From positions 1,240,983-1,304,982 of the forward strand of contig KE159795.1 in NCBI GenBank assembly GCA_000403475.2: DNA of 64,000 nt. Direction: 5' to 3'. The notes under the pieces are model-generated. The model searched no databases, had not been told where the DNA came from, and was given only the letters and a program-made list of their open reading frames with translations. The translations under genes and the position numbers were made by a program. This document shows positions 31,291 to 39,948 of the stretch, piece by piece. Each line of letters opens with the position of its first letter. Positions within the stretch are counted from its first letter, which is position 1. The DNA comes from Lachnospiraceae bacterium MD308 (GTDB lineage: Bacteria > Bacillota > Clostridia > Lachnospirales > Lachnospiraceae).

Positions 31291-33849
31291 TTATTCATTT
31301 CTAATCCGTTCCACCACGCTCTCCCGGTTCATCTTCTTAAATTCATGTTTTGGTATAGCATACGCAACCACCGCAAGCACAGGAAGCAGCAGGATACACG
31401 GCCGCACTGTCAGATGAACCGAGAAGAAAAACGCTGTCCCGAGAGTGCGGGTAAGCAATTGCTCTGCGCAAGTGCAGATTAGTACGATGGCAAGGACAAA
31501 TGCACCTCCGATGTAGATACCGCCCTCCGCAATCAGCATCTTAAGAAGCTGCCTTTTCGTCATTCCCACGGTCTCCAAAAGCGCCAGCTCCTTCTTCCTG
31601 CTCAACACAGAAGCTGCCATCGTATTGAAAAAGTTCATAACGCCGATGAATGTCAGCACCGCCACTAAAAATGCACCGATTACATAATATTTTCTCAGAT
31701 ACCGCTCAAAGCTCTCCTCCATATCCAGAACGGAAAACAAATTCATCATATCATTTTCCTCAAGCACCGTATCCTTGATATACCGATGCATCTCTTTTTC
31801 CTTCCCCTTCTTCACATCGACCGCCCCATACATCGCCCGGTTCTCGCCGGTGATGCTGATAAATTCCTCCTCCGGCACAATCACTGTCAGGTAAATACTG
31901 TCGGCGTAAGGATAATCCAATGCATAAGGCATCCGCGCCTCGCCAAGAACTTCATATTCCTTTTTCTCTCCGTTCCTGCATTCCATGGAAAATGCATCTC
32001 CCTTCCGATAATACGACTCGGGATTTTCCAAATTGACTGTATACTTGGCGTTAAAATCAGTGATTACATAACCGCCGCTTTTAAAATCCTCCCAGGAGCA
32101 AGGCGTCCCTCTCCATTCCAGCTTATCAAACACCGTCTCGCTTACGCCCATCAGATGAACCTTTATCCGGTTCTCTGACTTCGTCTTATTCCACATCTCC
32201 TTCTCGTAATCATTCCAATCCTGCTCATGATTTTTTGCATTGTCCTCCCAGACCTGATATAGCTCCGGCTCCATCTCATGGCTCTCCTGCATATAATACA
32301 CGTACCCGGTATCCTTCTTATAAGGACTGTCGTCCAAAAGCTTCCTGATTGCTGGCGTTACCGCGTAAAAGTTAGCACTTCTTGCATCGCTGGACAACTG
32401 GTCAATTTGGAAATCCGCAGCCAGAAAGGTCTTCTTATAAGTGTCAAAATCATATCCCTCCACCATCATCACGATGCAGTCTACGACCACCATAGACAGC
32501 GCCACAGACAGCATGACAATCAGCCCCTTTTTCCAGTTCCTAAGCATATTTCCGACGGCCATGCCCCACCAGCTCACGGATGTATTTTTCTTCACCTTTC
32601 TTCTTGTCTGCTCTCCGTCCGCCATGCGCAGCGCCTCTACCGGAGTTACATACTCCACCATCCGGCACGCCTGTATGCCAGACAGATACACCGTAAACAA
32701 CGTGAATATACCCGCCGCCAAAAAGATAAGCGGATGGGCAGACATCACTGTCGGCGCTGCATCCGAAGCGCTTCCGCTAATCTCAGCGGAAGCCGAGAGA
32801 GATGGTGCCATCAAAACCGCTGCCCCGTATCCAAGCAAAAGTCCTGCCGGAATACCTGCCGCTGATAGATACCACGCCTGCATACGCACGATTTTCTTAA
32901 GCTGCTTTCCTGTCGTTCCCACATTTTTCAAAAGTCCGTAGGTACGGATATCCGACTTTATGGAAATATTAAAAATATTATAAATAATCAAGTAACCTGC
33001 CAGTATCACAAAACACATCATAACGATGACTGAGCCGAAAGAGAACGCGTCTTCCTCCATCAAGTCATACGCAGGATTTACTTCAAATCCATTCCCCTCT
33101 CCGATGAATCCTGCATTTTTAGACAAATCTGCCGTCTTCTTCTGCAGGTTCCATTCATTTTTAAACCAGACGCAGAAATCTCTTCCGCCGTTATAGATGC
33201 CGTTTGCCAGCTCCTTTTTCGTCACCGGATAACGATTTTTCAATGCATACTCCTCAGACAGCCAGACCATCTGCCCAAGCACCGCCTTGTCTCCTTCCCA
33301 GAATCCGCAAAGCTTAAAAGTATCTGTTCGCTTTTCCCCAGTGTCCGGATTCTTCTCCCAGGCAATTTCCACCTTCTCCCCAAGCTTATGAGGAATTCCC
33401 ATGGCATCTAAAATCAACGTACTGACCGCTGCCTCGTCCGCCTTCTCAGGAAGCCGCCCCTCCTCTGGCGTACAATTAAAGCTTTCCGCAAGGTATCTGT
33501 CCGCGTATCTTACCTCACCGGAAAACTGTACCCGTTCATCGCAGAGAGCCCCCAGAAATATCCCTTGTCCGAACCGGTCAACCTTATCATCCTCTTTAAT
33601 CGCACGCAGAATCCCCTCTTCTGTATCGTCCGGCAGATTTTGGGCAATTGCGTGAGAAGAATCCATAAATGATTTGATGTCCGCCGCACGCTTGGATAAG
33701 ATCAAAGATACCGTCCCGGCAAACAGACTGGTAAATAACAGCGACGTCAGCATGATTGCTAAGACCGCAATCAGGTTCCTCCCTCTGTTCATCCGCATAA
33801 AACGCTTTGTCAGCAGGCGAAGTGTCTCTTTATTCTCTACCTTTACCAT
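31291..33849 (-). CDS. FtsX-type ABC transporter permease (module 2)
   Basis: This protein of about 852 residues has the same layout as the module 1 permease. A first membrane helix (about 22-45), a large extracellular domain, a helix bundle (about 270-410), a further helix near 450, a second extracellular domain and a final bundle (about 735-840) make up two FtsX units. ATG 33849 is preferred because AGGAGGC precedes it. It overlaps the ATPase gene slightly. With the adjacent kinase it probably forms a sensing and detoxifying complex for envelope-active compounds, by analogy with Bce-type systems. Confidence 0.88.
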   Translation of the reverse strand: MVKVENKETLRLLTKRFMRMNRGRNLIAVLAIMLTSLLFTSLFAGTVSLILSKRAADIKSFMDSSHAIAQNLPDDTEEGILRAIKEDDKVDRFGQGIFLGALCDERVQFSGEVRYADRYLAESFNCTPEEGRLPEKADEAAVSTLILDAMGIPHKLGEKVEIAWEKNPDTGEKRTDTFKLCGFWEGDKAVLGQMVWLSEEYALKNRYPVTKKELANGIYNGGRDFCVWFKNEWNLQKKTADLSKNAGFIGEGNGFEVNPAYDLMEEDAFSFGSVIVMMCFVILAGYLIIYNIFNISIKSDIRTYGLLKNVGTTGKQLKKIVRMQAWYLSAAGIPAGLLLGYGAAVLMAPSLSASAEISGSASDAAPTVMSAHPLIFLAAGIFTLFTVYLSGIQACRMVEYVTPVEALRMADGEQTRRKVKKNTSVSWWGMAVGNMLRNWKKGLIVMLSVALSMVVVDCIVMMVEGYDFDTYKKTFLAADFQIDQLSSDARSANFYAVTPAIRKLLDDSPYKKDTGYVYYMQESHEMEPELYQVWEDNAKNHEQDWNDYEKEMWNKTKSENRIKVHLMGVSETVFDKLEWRGTPCSWEDFKSGGYVITDFNAKYTVNLENPESYYRKGDAFSMECRNGEKKEYEVLGEARMPYALDYPYADSIYLTVIVPEEEFISITGENRAMYGAVDVKKGKEKEMHRYIKDTVLEENDMMNLFSVLDMEESFERYLRKYYVIGAFLVAVLTFIGVMNFFNTMAASVLSRKKELALLETVGMTKRQLLKMLIAEGGIYIGGAFVLAIVLICTCAEQLLTRTLGTAFFFSVHLTVRPCILLLPVLAVVAYAIPKHEFKKMNRESVVERIRNE

Positions 33850-34534
33850 AGGAATGCCTCCTTTCACTGCCGGATACGATTCTGCCGTCCTCTATCCGAA
33901 GAATTCTGTCTGCAAGCTGTGCAATCTCTTCATTATGAGTAATCATGACAATCGTCTGGTGGAACTGGTCACCGGTCATCTTAAGAAGCCCCAGCACGTC
34001 CTGGCTTGTGCGGGAGTCAAGGTTACCAGTCGGCTCATCCGCTAAAAGGACTGCCGGTTTAGATGCCAACGCTCTCGCAATTGCCACCCTCTGCTGCTGC
34101 CCGCCGGACAGTGCAGAGGGTAAATTCGAAAGTTTCTCCGAGAGCCCCAGCGTACTGACAATCTCCTCCACATAATCTTTCTCAACCCGCTTCCCGTCAA
34201 GCTTCACCGGAAGAATAATATTTTCCCATACATTAAGCATAGGCACCAAATTATACTGCTGAAAGACAAATCCAATATTCCGCCGCCGAAAGATTGTAAG
34301 CTGTTCATCTGTCATACGGTTCAATTCCTGCCCGTCCACTGTCACAGTTCCCGATGTAGGCACATCAAGGCCCCCTATCATATGCAAAAGCGTAGACTTC
34401 CCGCTTCCGGAAGTGCCGACGATTGCCACAAACTCCCCCTTTTCCACCGCAAGCTCCACCCCGTCCAAAGCCCGGACTGCAGTATCCCCCTTGCCGTATA
34501 TCTTTCTTAAATTCACCGCTGTCAATATCTTCAT
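33830..34534 (-). CDS. ABC transporter ATP-binding protein, MacB/LolD type (module 2)
   Basis: This 234-residue ATPase has Walker A GTSGSGKST near residue 40, Q-loop FVFQQYNLVP near residue 91, signature LSGGQQQRVAIARAL near residue 141 and Walker B VLLADEPTGNLD near residue 163. It partners the overlapping permease and is clearly paralogous to the module 1 ATPase. The 196-base gap to the kinase gene contains no other gene and may hold a separate promoter. Confidence 0.93.
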   Translation of the reverse strand: MKILTAVNLRKIYGKGDTAVRALDGVELAVEKGEFVAIVGTSGSGKSTLLHMIGGLDVPTSGTVTVDGQELNRMTDEQLTIFRRRNIGFVFQQYNLVPMLNVWENIILPVKLDGKRVEKDYVEEIVSTLGLSEKLSNLPSALSGGQQQRVAIARALASKPAVLLADEPTGNLDSRTSQDVLGLLKMTGDQFHQTIVMITHNEEIAQLADRILRIEDGRIVSGSERRHSYGKGRE

Positions 34535-34730
34535 CTTACATGTCTCCTTTCCCAGGCCACGCTCTTTCCTGTATCCGCCGGCCTGCCTTCCGCATACAAA
34601 AAAGTCCGCATTGTTTTTCTACAATACAGACTCTATCACACAAATATCTCCAGGCAGTTTCTCAAATATCACAGTATTGATACATTTGAACATTCCATCC
34701 ATGTACGTTCCTGCTCTCTGCCTGCGCAGC
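34535..34730. other. Gap between the module 2 kinase and ABC genes
   Basis: This 196-base gap holds the SD of the ATPase gene (GGAGACATGT) and a small minus-strand hairpin, ATTGT-AGAAAA-ACAAT, followed by a T run near 34600-34620. That hairpin may be a weak terminator, as in module 1. No clear direct repeat matching the other two sites was seen. Confidence 0.35.
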
Positions 34731-35627
34731 TTAACTGACCGGCAAAAATACAGAAAACACTGTCCCTTCCCCTGCTTTGGAAGAAACCTTAATATACCCT
34801 TTCTGCGCCTGCACAATCTCTCTGGAAAGATACAGACCAATCCCCACGCCCGGCCTGTCCGACACCGAAAAACTTCGGTAGAACCTGGAAAAAATCTTCG
34901 GTATCTCCTCTTCATCAATCCCAATCCCGTCATCCGCAACATCAATTCTTACGAAAAATGAATACTCCTGAGCGCAGACATTGATATTTCCTCCGTTTGC
35001 CGTATACTTTATCCCATTGTCCAGAATATTCCCAAGCGCCTCTGCCGTCCACTTCAAGTCAAAAGCCGCCCTCAGGCAGGTTTTTTCAAATCTCAGGGAA
35101 ACCTGCTTCTCCTCCGCCCTTTTTCCATACTCTGCCTTAAGTCTTTCAAACAGCTCATTTACTTCCGTACGCTCCGGGTGCACTGCGATAATCCCATTCT
35201 CCATCCTCGACAGCTTGACCAACGATTGGATGAGAAAATCAAGCTTCTCCACCTGCTCTAATATCGTATCCGTAATCTCCGAATCTCCGGCTGTCTCCTC
35301 CGCCAAAAGTTCCGCATATATCTTGAGATTAGAAACCGGCGTAAGAGTCTGGTGAGAGATATCTGAGATCAAGCCCTGAATCACTTCCTTCTGTCTCTGT
35401 TGATTCTCTTTTGCAAGCTGGCTGTCATCCAAATATCTTTTGAGGCTGTTCTCAAGCAGTGACTCCTTTTCCTCAGAGATACTTTTACGAAAAAGTTCTC
35501 CTCGCTCCGCCTGACCGATCATATCCAGAAGCCGATTCAAAAGTTCACGCTCCCGCCGATAAAAGAATCCATACCAGAACAAACCCGTAACAAACACTGC
35601 TCCCAGAACCACGCCTGCATATACCAT
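34731..35627 (-). CDS. Sensor histidine kinase with a short N-terminal membrane anchor (module 2)
   Basis: This kinase of about 298 residues has one N-terminal membrane helix (about residues 2-21) and no extracellular domain. The H-box is SDISHQTLTPVSNLK, the N-box NILDNGIKYTANGG and the G-box GVGIGLYLSREI. ATG 35627 follows AAGGAGGAC, a better start than the in-frame codon at 35654. It is paralogous to the module 1 kinase and probably receives its signal from the FtsX permease encoded downstream. Confidence 0.93.
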   Translation of the reverse strand: MVYAGVVLGAVFVTGLFWYGFFYRRERELLNRLLDMIGQAERGELFRKSISEEKESLLENSLKRYLDDSQLAKENQQRQKEVIQGLISDISHQTLTPVSNLKIYAELLAEETAGDSEITDTILEQVEKLDFLIQSLVKLSRMENGIIAVHPERTEVNELFERLKAEYGKRAEEKQVSLRFEKTCLRAAFDLKWTAEALGNILDNGIKYTANGGNINVCAQEYSFFVRIDVADDGIGIDEEEIPKIFSRFYRSFSVSDRPGVGIGLYLSREIVQAQKGYIKVSSKAGEGTVFSVFLPVS

Positions 35628-35664
35628 CAAAGTCCTCCTTACCCTGCCTGACAATCGCAGCCTC

Positions 35665-36360
35665 TTAATTCTTTACCGCCCAGGTATACCCGATCCCATA
35701 CACAGTTTTAATATAGTCCGGATTCTTAGAATCCGCCTCAAGCTTATCCCGAAGCCGCTTGACAGCCACCGTCAGCGCATGCTCGTCTACGAACTCTGTC
35801 TCTCCCTGCCAGACCGAATCGATCAGGTAACTTCGTTTCAGCGTCGCACCTCTGTTCTCACACAATAACCTTAACAGCTTTTGTTCCGTCTTACTAAGCT
35901 CCACCGCCTGCCGATCCCGATAAAACTCCATCCGGTCAAAGTCAAAATCAAACCCGTCAATCTGCACCCGGCTTTTCTTTCCCTCTTCCCTCTCTCTGAG
36001 CCAGACAGCCACTCTCGCCCGCAGCACCATCAAACTGAACGGCTTCGTAATATAATCATTAGCCCCCGCCTCCAGCCCTGTGACGATGTCAAGCTCCATA
36101 TTATTCACCGTAATCAAGAGCATCGGCGTCTGGCTCTTTGCTCTCACTTCCCGCACAAAGTCAATGCCGTTCCCATCCGGAAGATTGACATCCAAAAGAA
36201 TCAACGCCACCTTCCTTGTCCGCAAAACCTCCCTCGCGTCCTTTAATGTCCTGCACTGGGAAAATGTGTAAGATTCATTTTTTAACGCAAGACGGATACC
36301 GTTATTCAGCTTTTCATCATCCTCAACAATTAAAATCTCCAACACTTTTCCTCTGTTCAC
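35665..36360 (-). CDS. OmpR-family response regulator (module 2)
   Basis: This regulator of about 226-231 residues has receiver signatures VEDDEKL, LLDVNLPDGNG and ITKPFSL and an OmpR winged helix ending in KNPDYIKTVYGIGYTW. Several starts are possible: GTG 36360 overlaps the Uma2 stop, while GTG 36345 or TTG 36342 lie at a better distance from AGAGGA. It is the partner of the kinase directly downstream. Triple ACAGTA repeats before the Uma2 gene suggest it controls its own operon. Confidence 0.93.
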   Translation of the reverse strand: MNRGKVLEILIVEDDEKLNNGIRLALKNESYTFSQCRTLKDAREVLRTRKVALILLDVNLPDGNGIDFVREVRAKSQTPMLLITVNNMELDIVTGLEAGANDYITKPFSLMVLRARVAVWLREREEGKKSRVQIDGFDFDFDRMEFYRDRQAVELSKTEQKLLRLLCENRGATLKRSYLIDSVWQGETEFVDEHALTVAVKRLRDKLEADSKNPDYIKTVYGIGYTWAVKN

Positions 36361-36941
36361 TAAACTTGTGTAAAATCTATCTCTAAGTCACCGCCGTAGA
36401 TTTCTACGGGAACCTTGTCTGAAAATGAATATTCTTTCATATCCCCGTGTTCAAAATCATATACCTGAACCCGACTTTTTTCCGGGTCAACAATCCAATA
36501 TTCCCGCACACCGTAAGTACGGTATTTAAACAACTTTATCGCATAATCCATCCGCCGTGAACCTGGCGAGACAATCTCTGCCACAAAATCCGGCCCGCCG
36601 TGGCAGCCCTTATCATCCACCTTATTTTCATCGCATACTATGATAATATCCGGCTCTACATACGTGTCTGTCTCATTCAAATACACTGAAAACGGAGAGA
36701 GGAACACCTCGCACTTTCCCTTTTTCTCTTTAATGTACGAATAGATTGTAAAATGTAAAAAACTGAGCATCCTCTGATGCGTAGCTGTCGGCGCTCCCAT
36801 CATGTACATCTTTCCATCGATCAATTCTGCCCGTTCTCCATCCGGCAGTGCTTCTATATCTTCAATCGTGCACCGTCTCTCTTCACTTTCCATTGCAAGA
36901 TTACCTCCAACATGATACATTTTGTCCGCCACTAATTTCAT
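36360..36941 (-). CDS. Uma2 family (DUF820) putative endonuclease
   Basis: This protein of about 193 residues belongs to the Uma2/DUF820 family with a PD-(D/E)XK fold. Family signatures are RAELIDGKMYMMGAPT near residue 35, VEPDIIIVCD near residue 98, FVAEIVSPGSRRMD near residue 120 and REYWIVDPEKSRVQVY near residue 145. The Asp/Glu/Arg set of the nuclease core appears intact. ATG 36941 follows AGGAGGAG. It is the first gene of the module 2 operon, where its role is unknown. Confidence 0.85.
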   Translation of the reverse strand: MKLVADKMYHVGGNLAMESEERRCTIEDIEALPDGERAELIDGKMYMMGAPTATHQRMLSFLHFTIYSYIKEKKGKCEVFLSPFSVYLNETDTYVEPDIIIVCDENKVDDKGCHGGPDFVAEIVSPGSRRMDYAIKLFKYRTYGVREYWIVDPEKSRVQVYDFEHGDMKEYSFSDKVPVEIYGGDLEIDFTQV

Positions 36942-36984
36942 TATAGCATCTCCTCCTATCATTGTGTATCCTTATTTACCGTCA

Positions 36985-37013
36985 TACTGTTGTCACTACT
37001 GTTGTTATACTGT
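36985..37013 (-). promoter_or_regulatory. Triple direct repeat before the Uma2/two-component operon
   Basis: ACAGTA occurs three times on the minus strand (37008-37013, 36997-37002, 36985-36990), spaced by 11 and 12 bases. This matches binding by an OmpR/PhoB-type regulator and suggests autoregulation by the module 2 response regulator. No strong -35 is present, as expected for an activated promoter. Confidence 0.55.
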
Positions 37014-37153
37014 CATCAAAATGATTTCCCGGCTGAAATGCCATTTGAGATTAGATATACTGCCAATTTTGAATATCTGAATAAACCATCGGCGATTTTG
37101 ATGTGCTCTTATCATACTGCATAAATACAGAAAAGTCAAAAGATTTTCTATGT

Positions 37154-37819
37154 TTAGGAAACAGCACTCTTCTTCACTTGATTAAGCGCACCCGAAACCG
37201 CCGGTATCATCAAGATAGCCACAGTAATAATCCCTTCCGCCAGAAGATAACTATAATTATACACAATTGGATAAATGCTGCGCAGCGATTGCGGGAAATT
37301 CTCCGGCATATATTCCATCCAATATAAATATCCCCCAAGTGTGTGAAACACCCCTCTCGCCAGTACAGCCACTATGTATCCCTTCACCAGCCCATTCGAC
37401 TGTTTAGCAAACAGCCCGGCAATACCAAGCGCCGCAAAGGCAAGGATATAATCGCAGCACACTTGGAAAAAGGACAGAACAAAGGGCTCTTGTATGAATT
37501 GCAGGATACTGTAAGAAAGCCCTACTAAAACTCCAGCCTTCACCCCGTACCAATTTGCGACCAGTACGATAAAAAGCATACTGCACAGGGTCACACTGCC
37601 GCCCCACGGCATTCCGAAGATTTTGATATACGACGTCACGAATGCAAGCGCGATCGCCATCGCACAAAACACAAGCTGCTTTGTGGTCATCTTATTTTTC
37701 TCCGAGCCTTTCCCTGCAAAGACAATGGCCAGCAAAAATAAGAGAATCCCCGCCACAATACACACTGCATACCCGGCGCCAGTCAGGCCGCCTTCTGCAT
37801 TCACTAAAAACTGAAACAT
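37154..37819 (-). CDS. thiT: Thiamine ECF transporter S-component ThiT
   Basis: This protein of about 221 residues has six to seven membrane segments. It contains the ThiT signatures WGGSVTLCSMLFIVLVANWYG (split here across the substrate site), GLSYSILQFIQEPF and YLYWMEYMP. ThiT binds thiamine and delivers it with a shared energising module (EcfA, EcfA', EcfT) encoded elsewhere. A TPP riboswitch precedes the gene, confirming a thiamine role. ATG 37819 follows AAGGAGG. Confidence 0.93.
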   Translation of the reverse strand: MFQFLVNAEGGLTGAGYAVCIVAGILLFLLAIVFAGKGSEKNKMTTKQLVFCAMAIALAFVTSYIKIFGMPWGGSVTLCSMLFIVLVANWYGVKAGVLVGLSYSILQFIQEPFVLSFFQVCCDYILAFAALGIAGLFAKQSNGLVKGYIVAVLARGVFHTLGGYLYWMEYMPENFPQSLRSIYPIVYNYSYLLAEGIITVAILMIPAVSGALNQVKKSAVS

Positions 37820-37830
37820 AAAAATACCTC

Positions 37831-37860
37831 CTTCATCTTCGATTGAAGACAAAGGAGATA
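37831..37860 (-). promoter_or_regulatory. SD-sequestering hairpin in the thiT leader
   Basis: CTCCTTCATCTTC (37831-37843) and GAAGACAAAGGAG (37848-37860) can pair around GATT. On the mRNA this buries AAGGAGG, the thiT ribosome binding site, so the riboswitch probably acts on translation. Confidence 0.65.
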
Positions 37861-37867
37861 CAATATC

Positions 37868-37966
37868 TCTCATAACGCGTCCCTACGTTGGCATTATCCA
37901 AATCAGGTTATAGGTCTGGGCGGTATCAGCCCACTCTCAGCCTGCTCCATGCAAGCTCCCTTGTCA
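37868..37966 (-). ncRNA. TPP riboswitch (THI element)
   Basis: On the minus strand the conserved blocks are GGCTGAGAG (core CTGAGA at 37935-37940), then GACCTATAACCTGAT, then TGGATAATGCCAACGTAGGG. These are the pyrimidine- and pyrophosphate-sensing cores of the TPP riboswitch. It lies upstream of thiT and should switch thiamine uptake off when TPP is plentiful. Confidence 0.95.
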
Positions 37967-38036
37967 TCAATCTTATGTAATTTTACAAAAAGTATCATAA
38001 TTCATGAATGGAAAATTGTCAAGTTTTATTATACAA

Positions 38037-38065
38037 TTGACATTTGTTTCAAGATGCTGTAAAAT
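38037..38065 (+). promoter_or_regulatory. Promoter of the SRP RNA gene
   Basis: TTGACA (38037-38042) and TAAAAT (38060-38065) are separated by exactly 17 bases. Transcription should begin near 38072, at the 5' end of the SRP RNA. Confidence 0.8.
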
Positions 38066-38071
38066 ATGAAA

Positions 38072-38335
38072 ATGTGCAGCCGGGGTGTTAGCGGTACCTT
38101 ATACCTGCAATCCGCTATAGCAGGGGTGATGTTACGCAGAGGGCCTGTATTTGCAGAGCTGCCCTTGGAAAGTGGCGTTGAGGCCTGGGTCTTACGCGAC
38201 GGGAATCTGTGAACCGTGTCAGATCGGGAACGAAGCAGCACTAAGCAGAATCTCCCGGGTGCCGTAAGGGTGCCTGGACTGAGTTAACTGCCAAGGTAAC
38301 GTCTGTGAATATAGGTTCGAAGCGTAACGCACATA
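38072..38335 (+). ncRNA. ffs: Signal recognition particle RNA, large Gram-positive type
   Basis: About 264 bases, the length of the large Bacillus/Clostridium SRP RNA. The conserved domain IV tip reads TGTCAGATCGGGAACGAAGC followed by AGCACTAAGCA, the Ffh-binding region. The ends GTGC (near 38074) and GCAC (near 38329) pair to close the molecule, and an Alu-like domain is formed by the two termini. It is transcribed toward tadA, which lies on the other strand. Confidence 0.9.
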
Positions 38336-38356
38336 AATAATACAGAAAAACACATT

Positions 38357-38836
38357 TTATATCTTACTGTTATTCTTTTTCTTCTCCCGCAGTTCTTTAA
38401 AAAAAGATTTCATTATCTGACTGCATTCCTCCTGCAACACACCTGTCGTAAGCTCTGCCTGATGATTGAACTTTGGCATCTGCAATAGATTCAGAATAGA
38501 ACCGGCACATCCTGCCTTGGGATTCATGCACCCCACAACAACTTTCGTCATTCTAGATTGAACGATTGCTCCGGCACACATTTGACACGGCTCAAGGGTA
38601 ACATACATCGTACAGCCCTCTAAGCGCCAGTCTCCTATCTTTTTGCTGGCTTTTTTTATGGCGATCAGCTCCGCGTGTGCCAGCGTATTCTTGTCAATTG
38701 TCCTGCGGTTATACCCCCGCCCTATGATTTTATCCTCGTATACAATCACACAGCCAATCGGTGTTTCACCGAGCGCATACGCTTTCTTTGCCTGCCTGAT
38801 TGCTTCTTTCATATATTTCTCATCCGTACTCTGCAT
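38357..38836 (-). CDS. tadA: tRNA adenosine(34) deaminase TadA
   Basis: This 159-residue deaminase has the zinc-binding signatures HAELIAIKKA (His and catalytic Glu) near residue 54 and EPCQMCAGA near residue 85. It converts A34 to inosine in tRNA-Arg(ACG). Length and motifs fit TadA rather than cytidine or guanine deaminases. In many Firmicutes tadA lies beside the SRP RNA gene, as here, though in this case the two converge. It follows the DUF6128 gene after 18 bases. Confidence 0.93.
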   Translation of the reverse strand: MQSTDEKYMKEAIRQAKKAYALGETPIGCVIVYEDKIIGRGYNRRTIDKNTLAHAELIAIKKASKKIGDWRLEGCTMYVTLEPCQMCAGAIVQSRMTKVVVGCMNPKAGCAGSILNLLQMPKFNHQAELTTGVLQEECSQIMKSFFKELREKKKNNSKI

Positions 38837-38854
38837 CGTCTTACCCCGTTATCT

Positions 38855-39862
38855 TTAATCCCACAAAAATGCCCGTTTTACCGGTCTGCACCAATATCCA
38901 AAAGGATGATCCTCATTGCACTCTTCCGGGCTCAGTTTAATATCGAGCCTGTCTCTCGCAATAAATTCTGCAAAGCCAAAAGCCCCCGCTGCCGCTGCCT
39001 CCTTCTCATGATATATTCCCGGAACTCCAAGCATAACCTGCTCTTCCCTCTCAAGAATAATCAGATGGTGATAATTATAATATCCATGCAGGAGAAAATT
39101 ATTATTCGCAAGCCGCCATTCACAACGGGCAAGCTTTGCAAGCTCTGTACGCTGGATTTTTTTCGTCCGCCATCCTCTTGAAACGCGCGGCTTATCCGGC
39201 TCCTCTGTGAAAAAGATTCCTTCACTGCGAATCACCGGAACCGCCTCCATAATGTTATCCGTTTCTTGATTGCCAGTTTCCTGTCTTTTTGTTTCCTGCC
39301 TTTTTGTTTCCTGCTTTTTCGCTTCTTCCCCGGTTCTCTCCTCAAGCTCTTCCTCAGCCATCTCCTCAAGCTGCGGGGATGGGGCTTCTGCCATTTCAGA
39401 TGCCGGTTCAAAAGTCTCTGCCGGTTCTTCCGGTTCCCTTAATTGTTCTTCTCTTTCATCTCTTTCTTCACTCTCTTCCGGCCTCCAGATTCGCATCTTA
39501 GACACATCCATCGACGCATCATTCCAAAGAGCCGCATAGCGTCGTCCGTCCCTGTTCTCCAAAGCTATGCCGTTTATCTTTCCGTAATTTTCCGGCGTTC
39601 CGGTTTCCTCCACCGTATAGCTGATGCACTCATTGACAGCAGGATTAATATGATCTGCCTCCCCCTGCCAGATACCAAAGCATGTTCCGGCCTCCTCAAA
39701 AAGCAGATAAATCTGCAGGCTTGTTTCACTGCCCATGCGCAGCCCCTTCCCGTGTATGTGAACGATACACTCATCCTCTCCCTGCTCTACCTTCACGAAG
39801 CCGACATTGCGCATACGCTTTTCCTGTTCATACTCGTACAAATAGCGAATAAATCGTTTCAA
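38855..39862 (-). CDS. DUF6128-like protein with charged central region
   Basis: This 335-residue protein has an N-terminal domain (about 1-130) with no known function, a low-complexity Glu/Lys/Gln/Thr-rich centre (about 130-215, with repeated ETKRQ units) and a conserved C-terminal domain (about 225-335) containing CEWRLANNNFLLHGYYNY and YWCRPVKRAFLWD. The layout resembles DUF6128 proteins known mostly from Lachnospiraceae. It has no signal peptide or membrane segment. TTG 39862 is the apparent start, with GTGGAG close before it. The function is unknown. Confidence 0.65.
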   Translation of the reverse strand: MKRFIRYLYEYEQEKRMRNVGFVKVEQGEDECIVHIHGKGLRMGSETSLQIYLLFEEAGTCFGIWQGEADHINPAVNECISYTVEETGTPENYGKINGIALENRDGRRYAALWNDASMDVSKMRIWRPEESEERDEREEQLREPEEPAETFEPASEMAEAPSPQLEEMAEEELEERTGEEAKKQETKRQETKRQETGNQETDNIMEAVPVIRSEGIFFTEEPDKPRVSRGWRTKKIQRTELAKLARCEWRLANNNFLLHGYYNYHHLIILEREEQVMLGVPGIYHEKEAAAAGAFGFAEFIARDRLDIKLSPEECNEDHPFGYWCRPVKRAFLWD

Positions 39863-39948
39863 TACTCCACTTCCATTCTAGCTGTATTCATCATAATCTA
39901 TTCGCGTTGTACGCTGTTCATTCCACAAATTCAATTATTTATTTTCTG

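Noticed and set aside
32278-32865. Plus-strand frame of 195 codons
   Set aside because: It is antisense to the FtsX permease gene, is Arg/His-rich and has no ribosome binding site.
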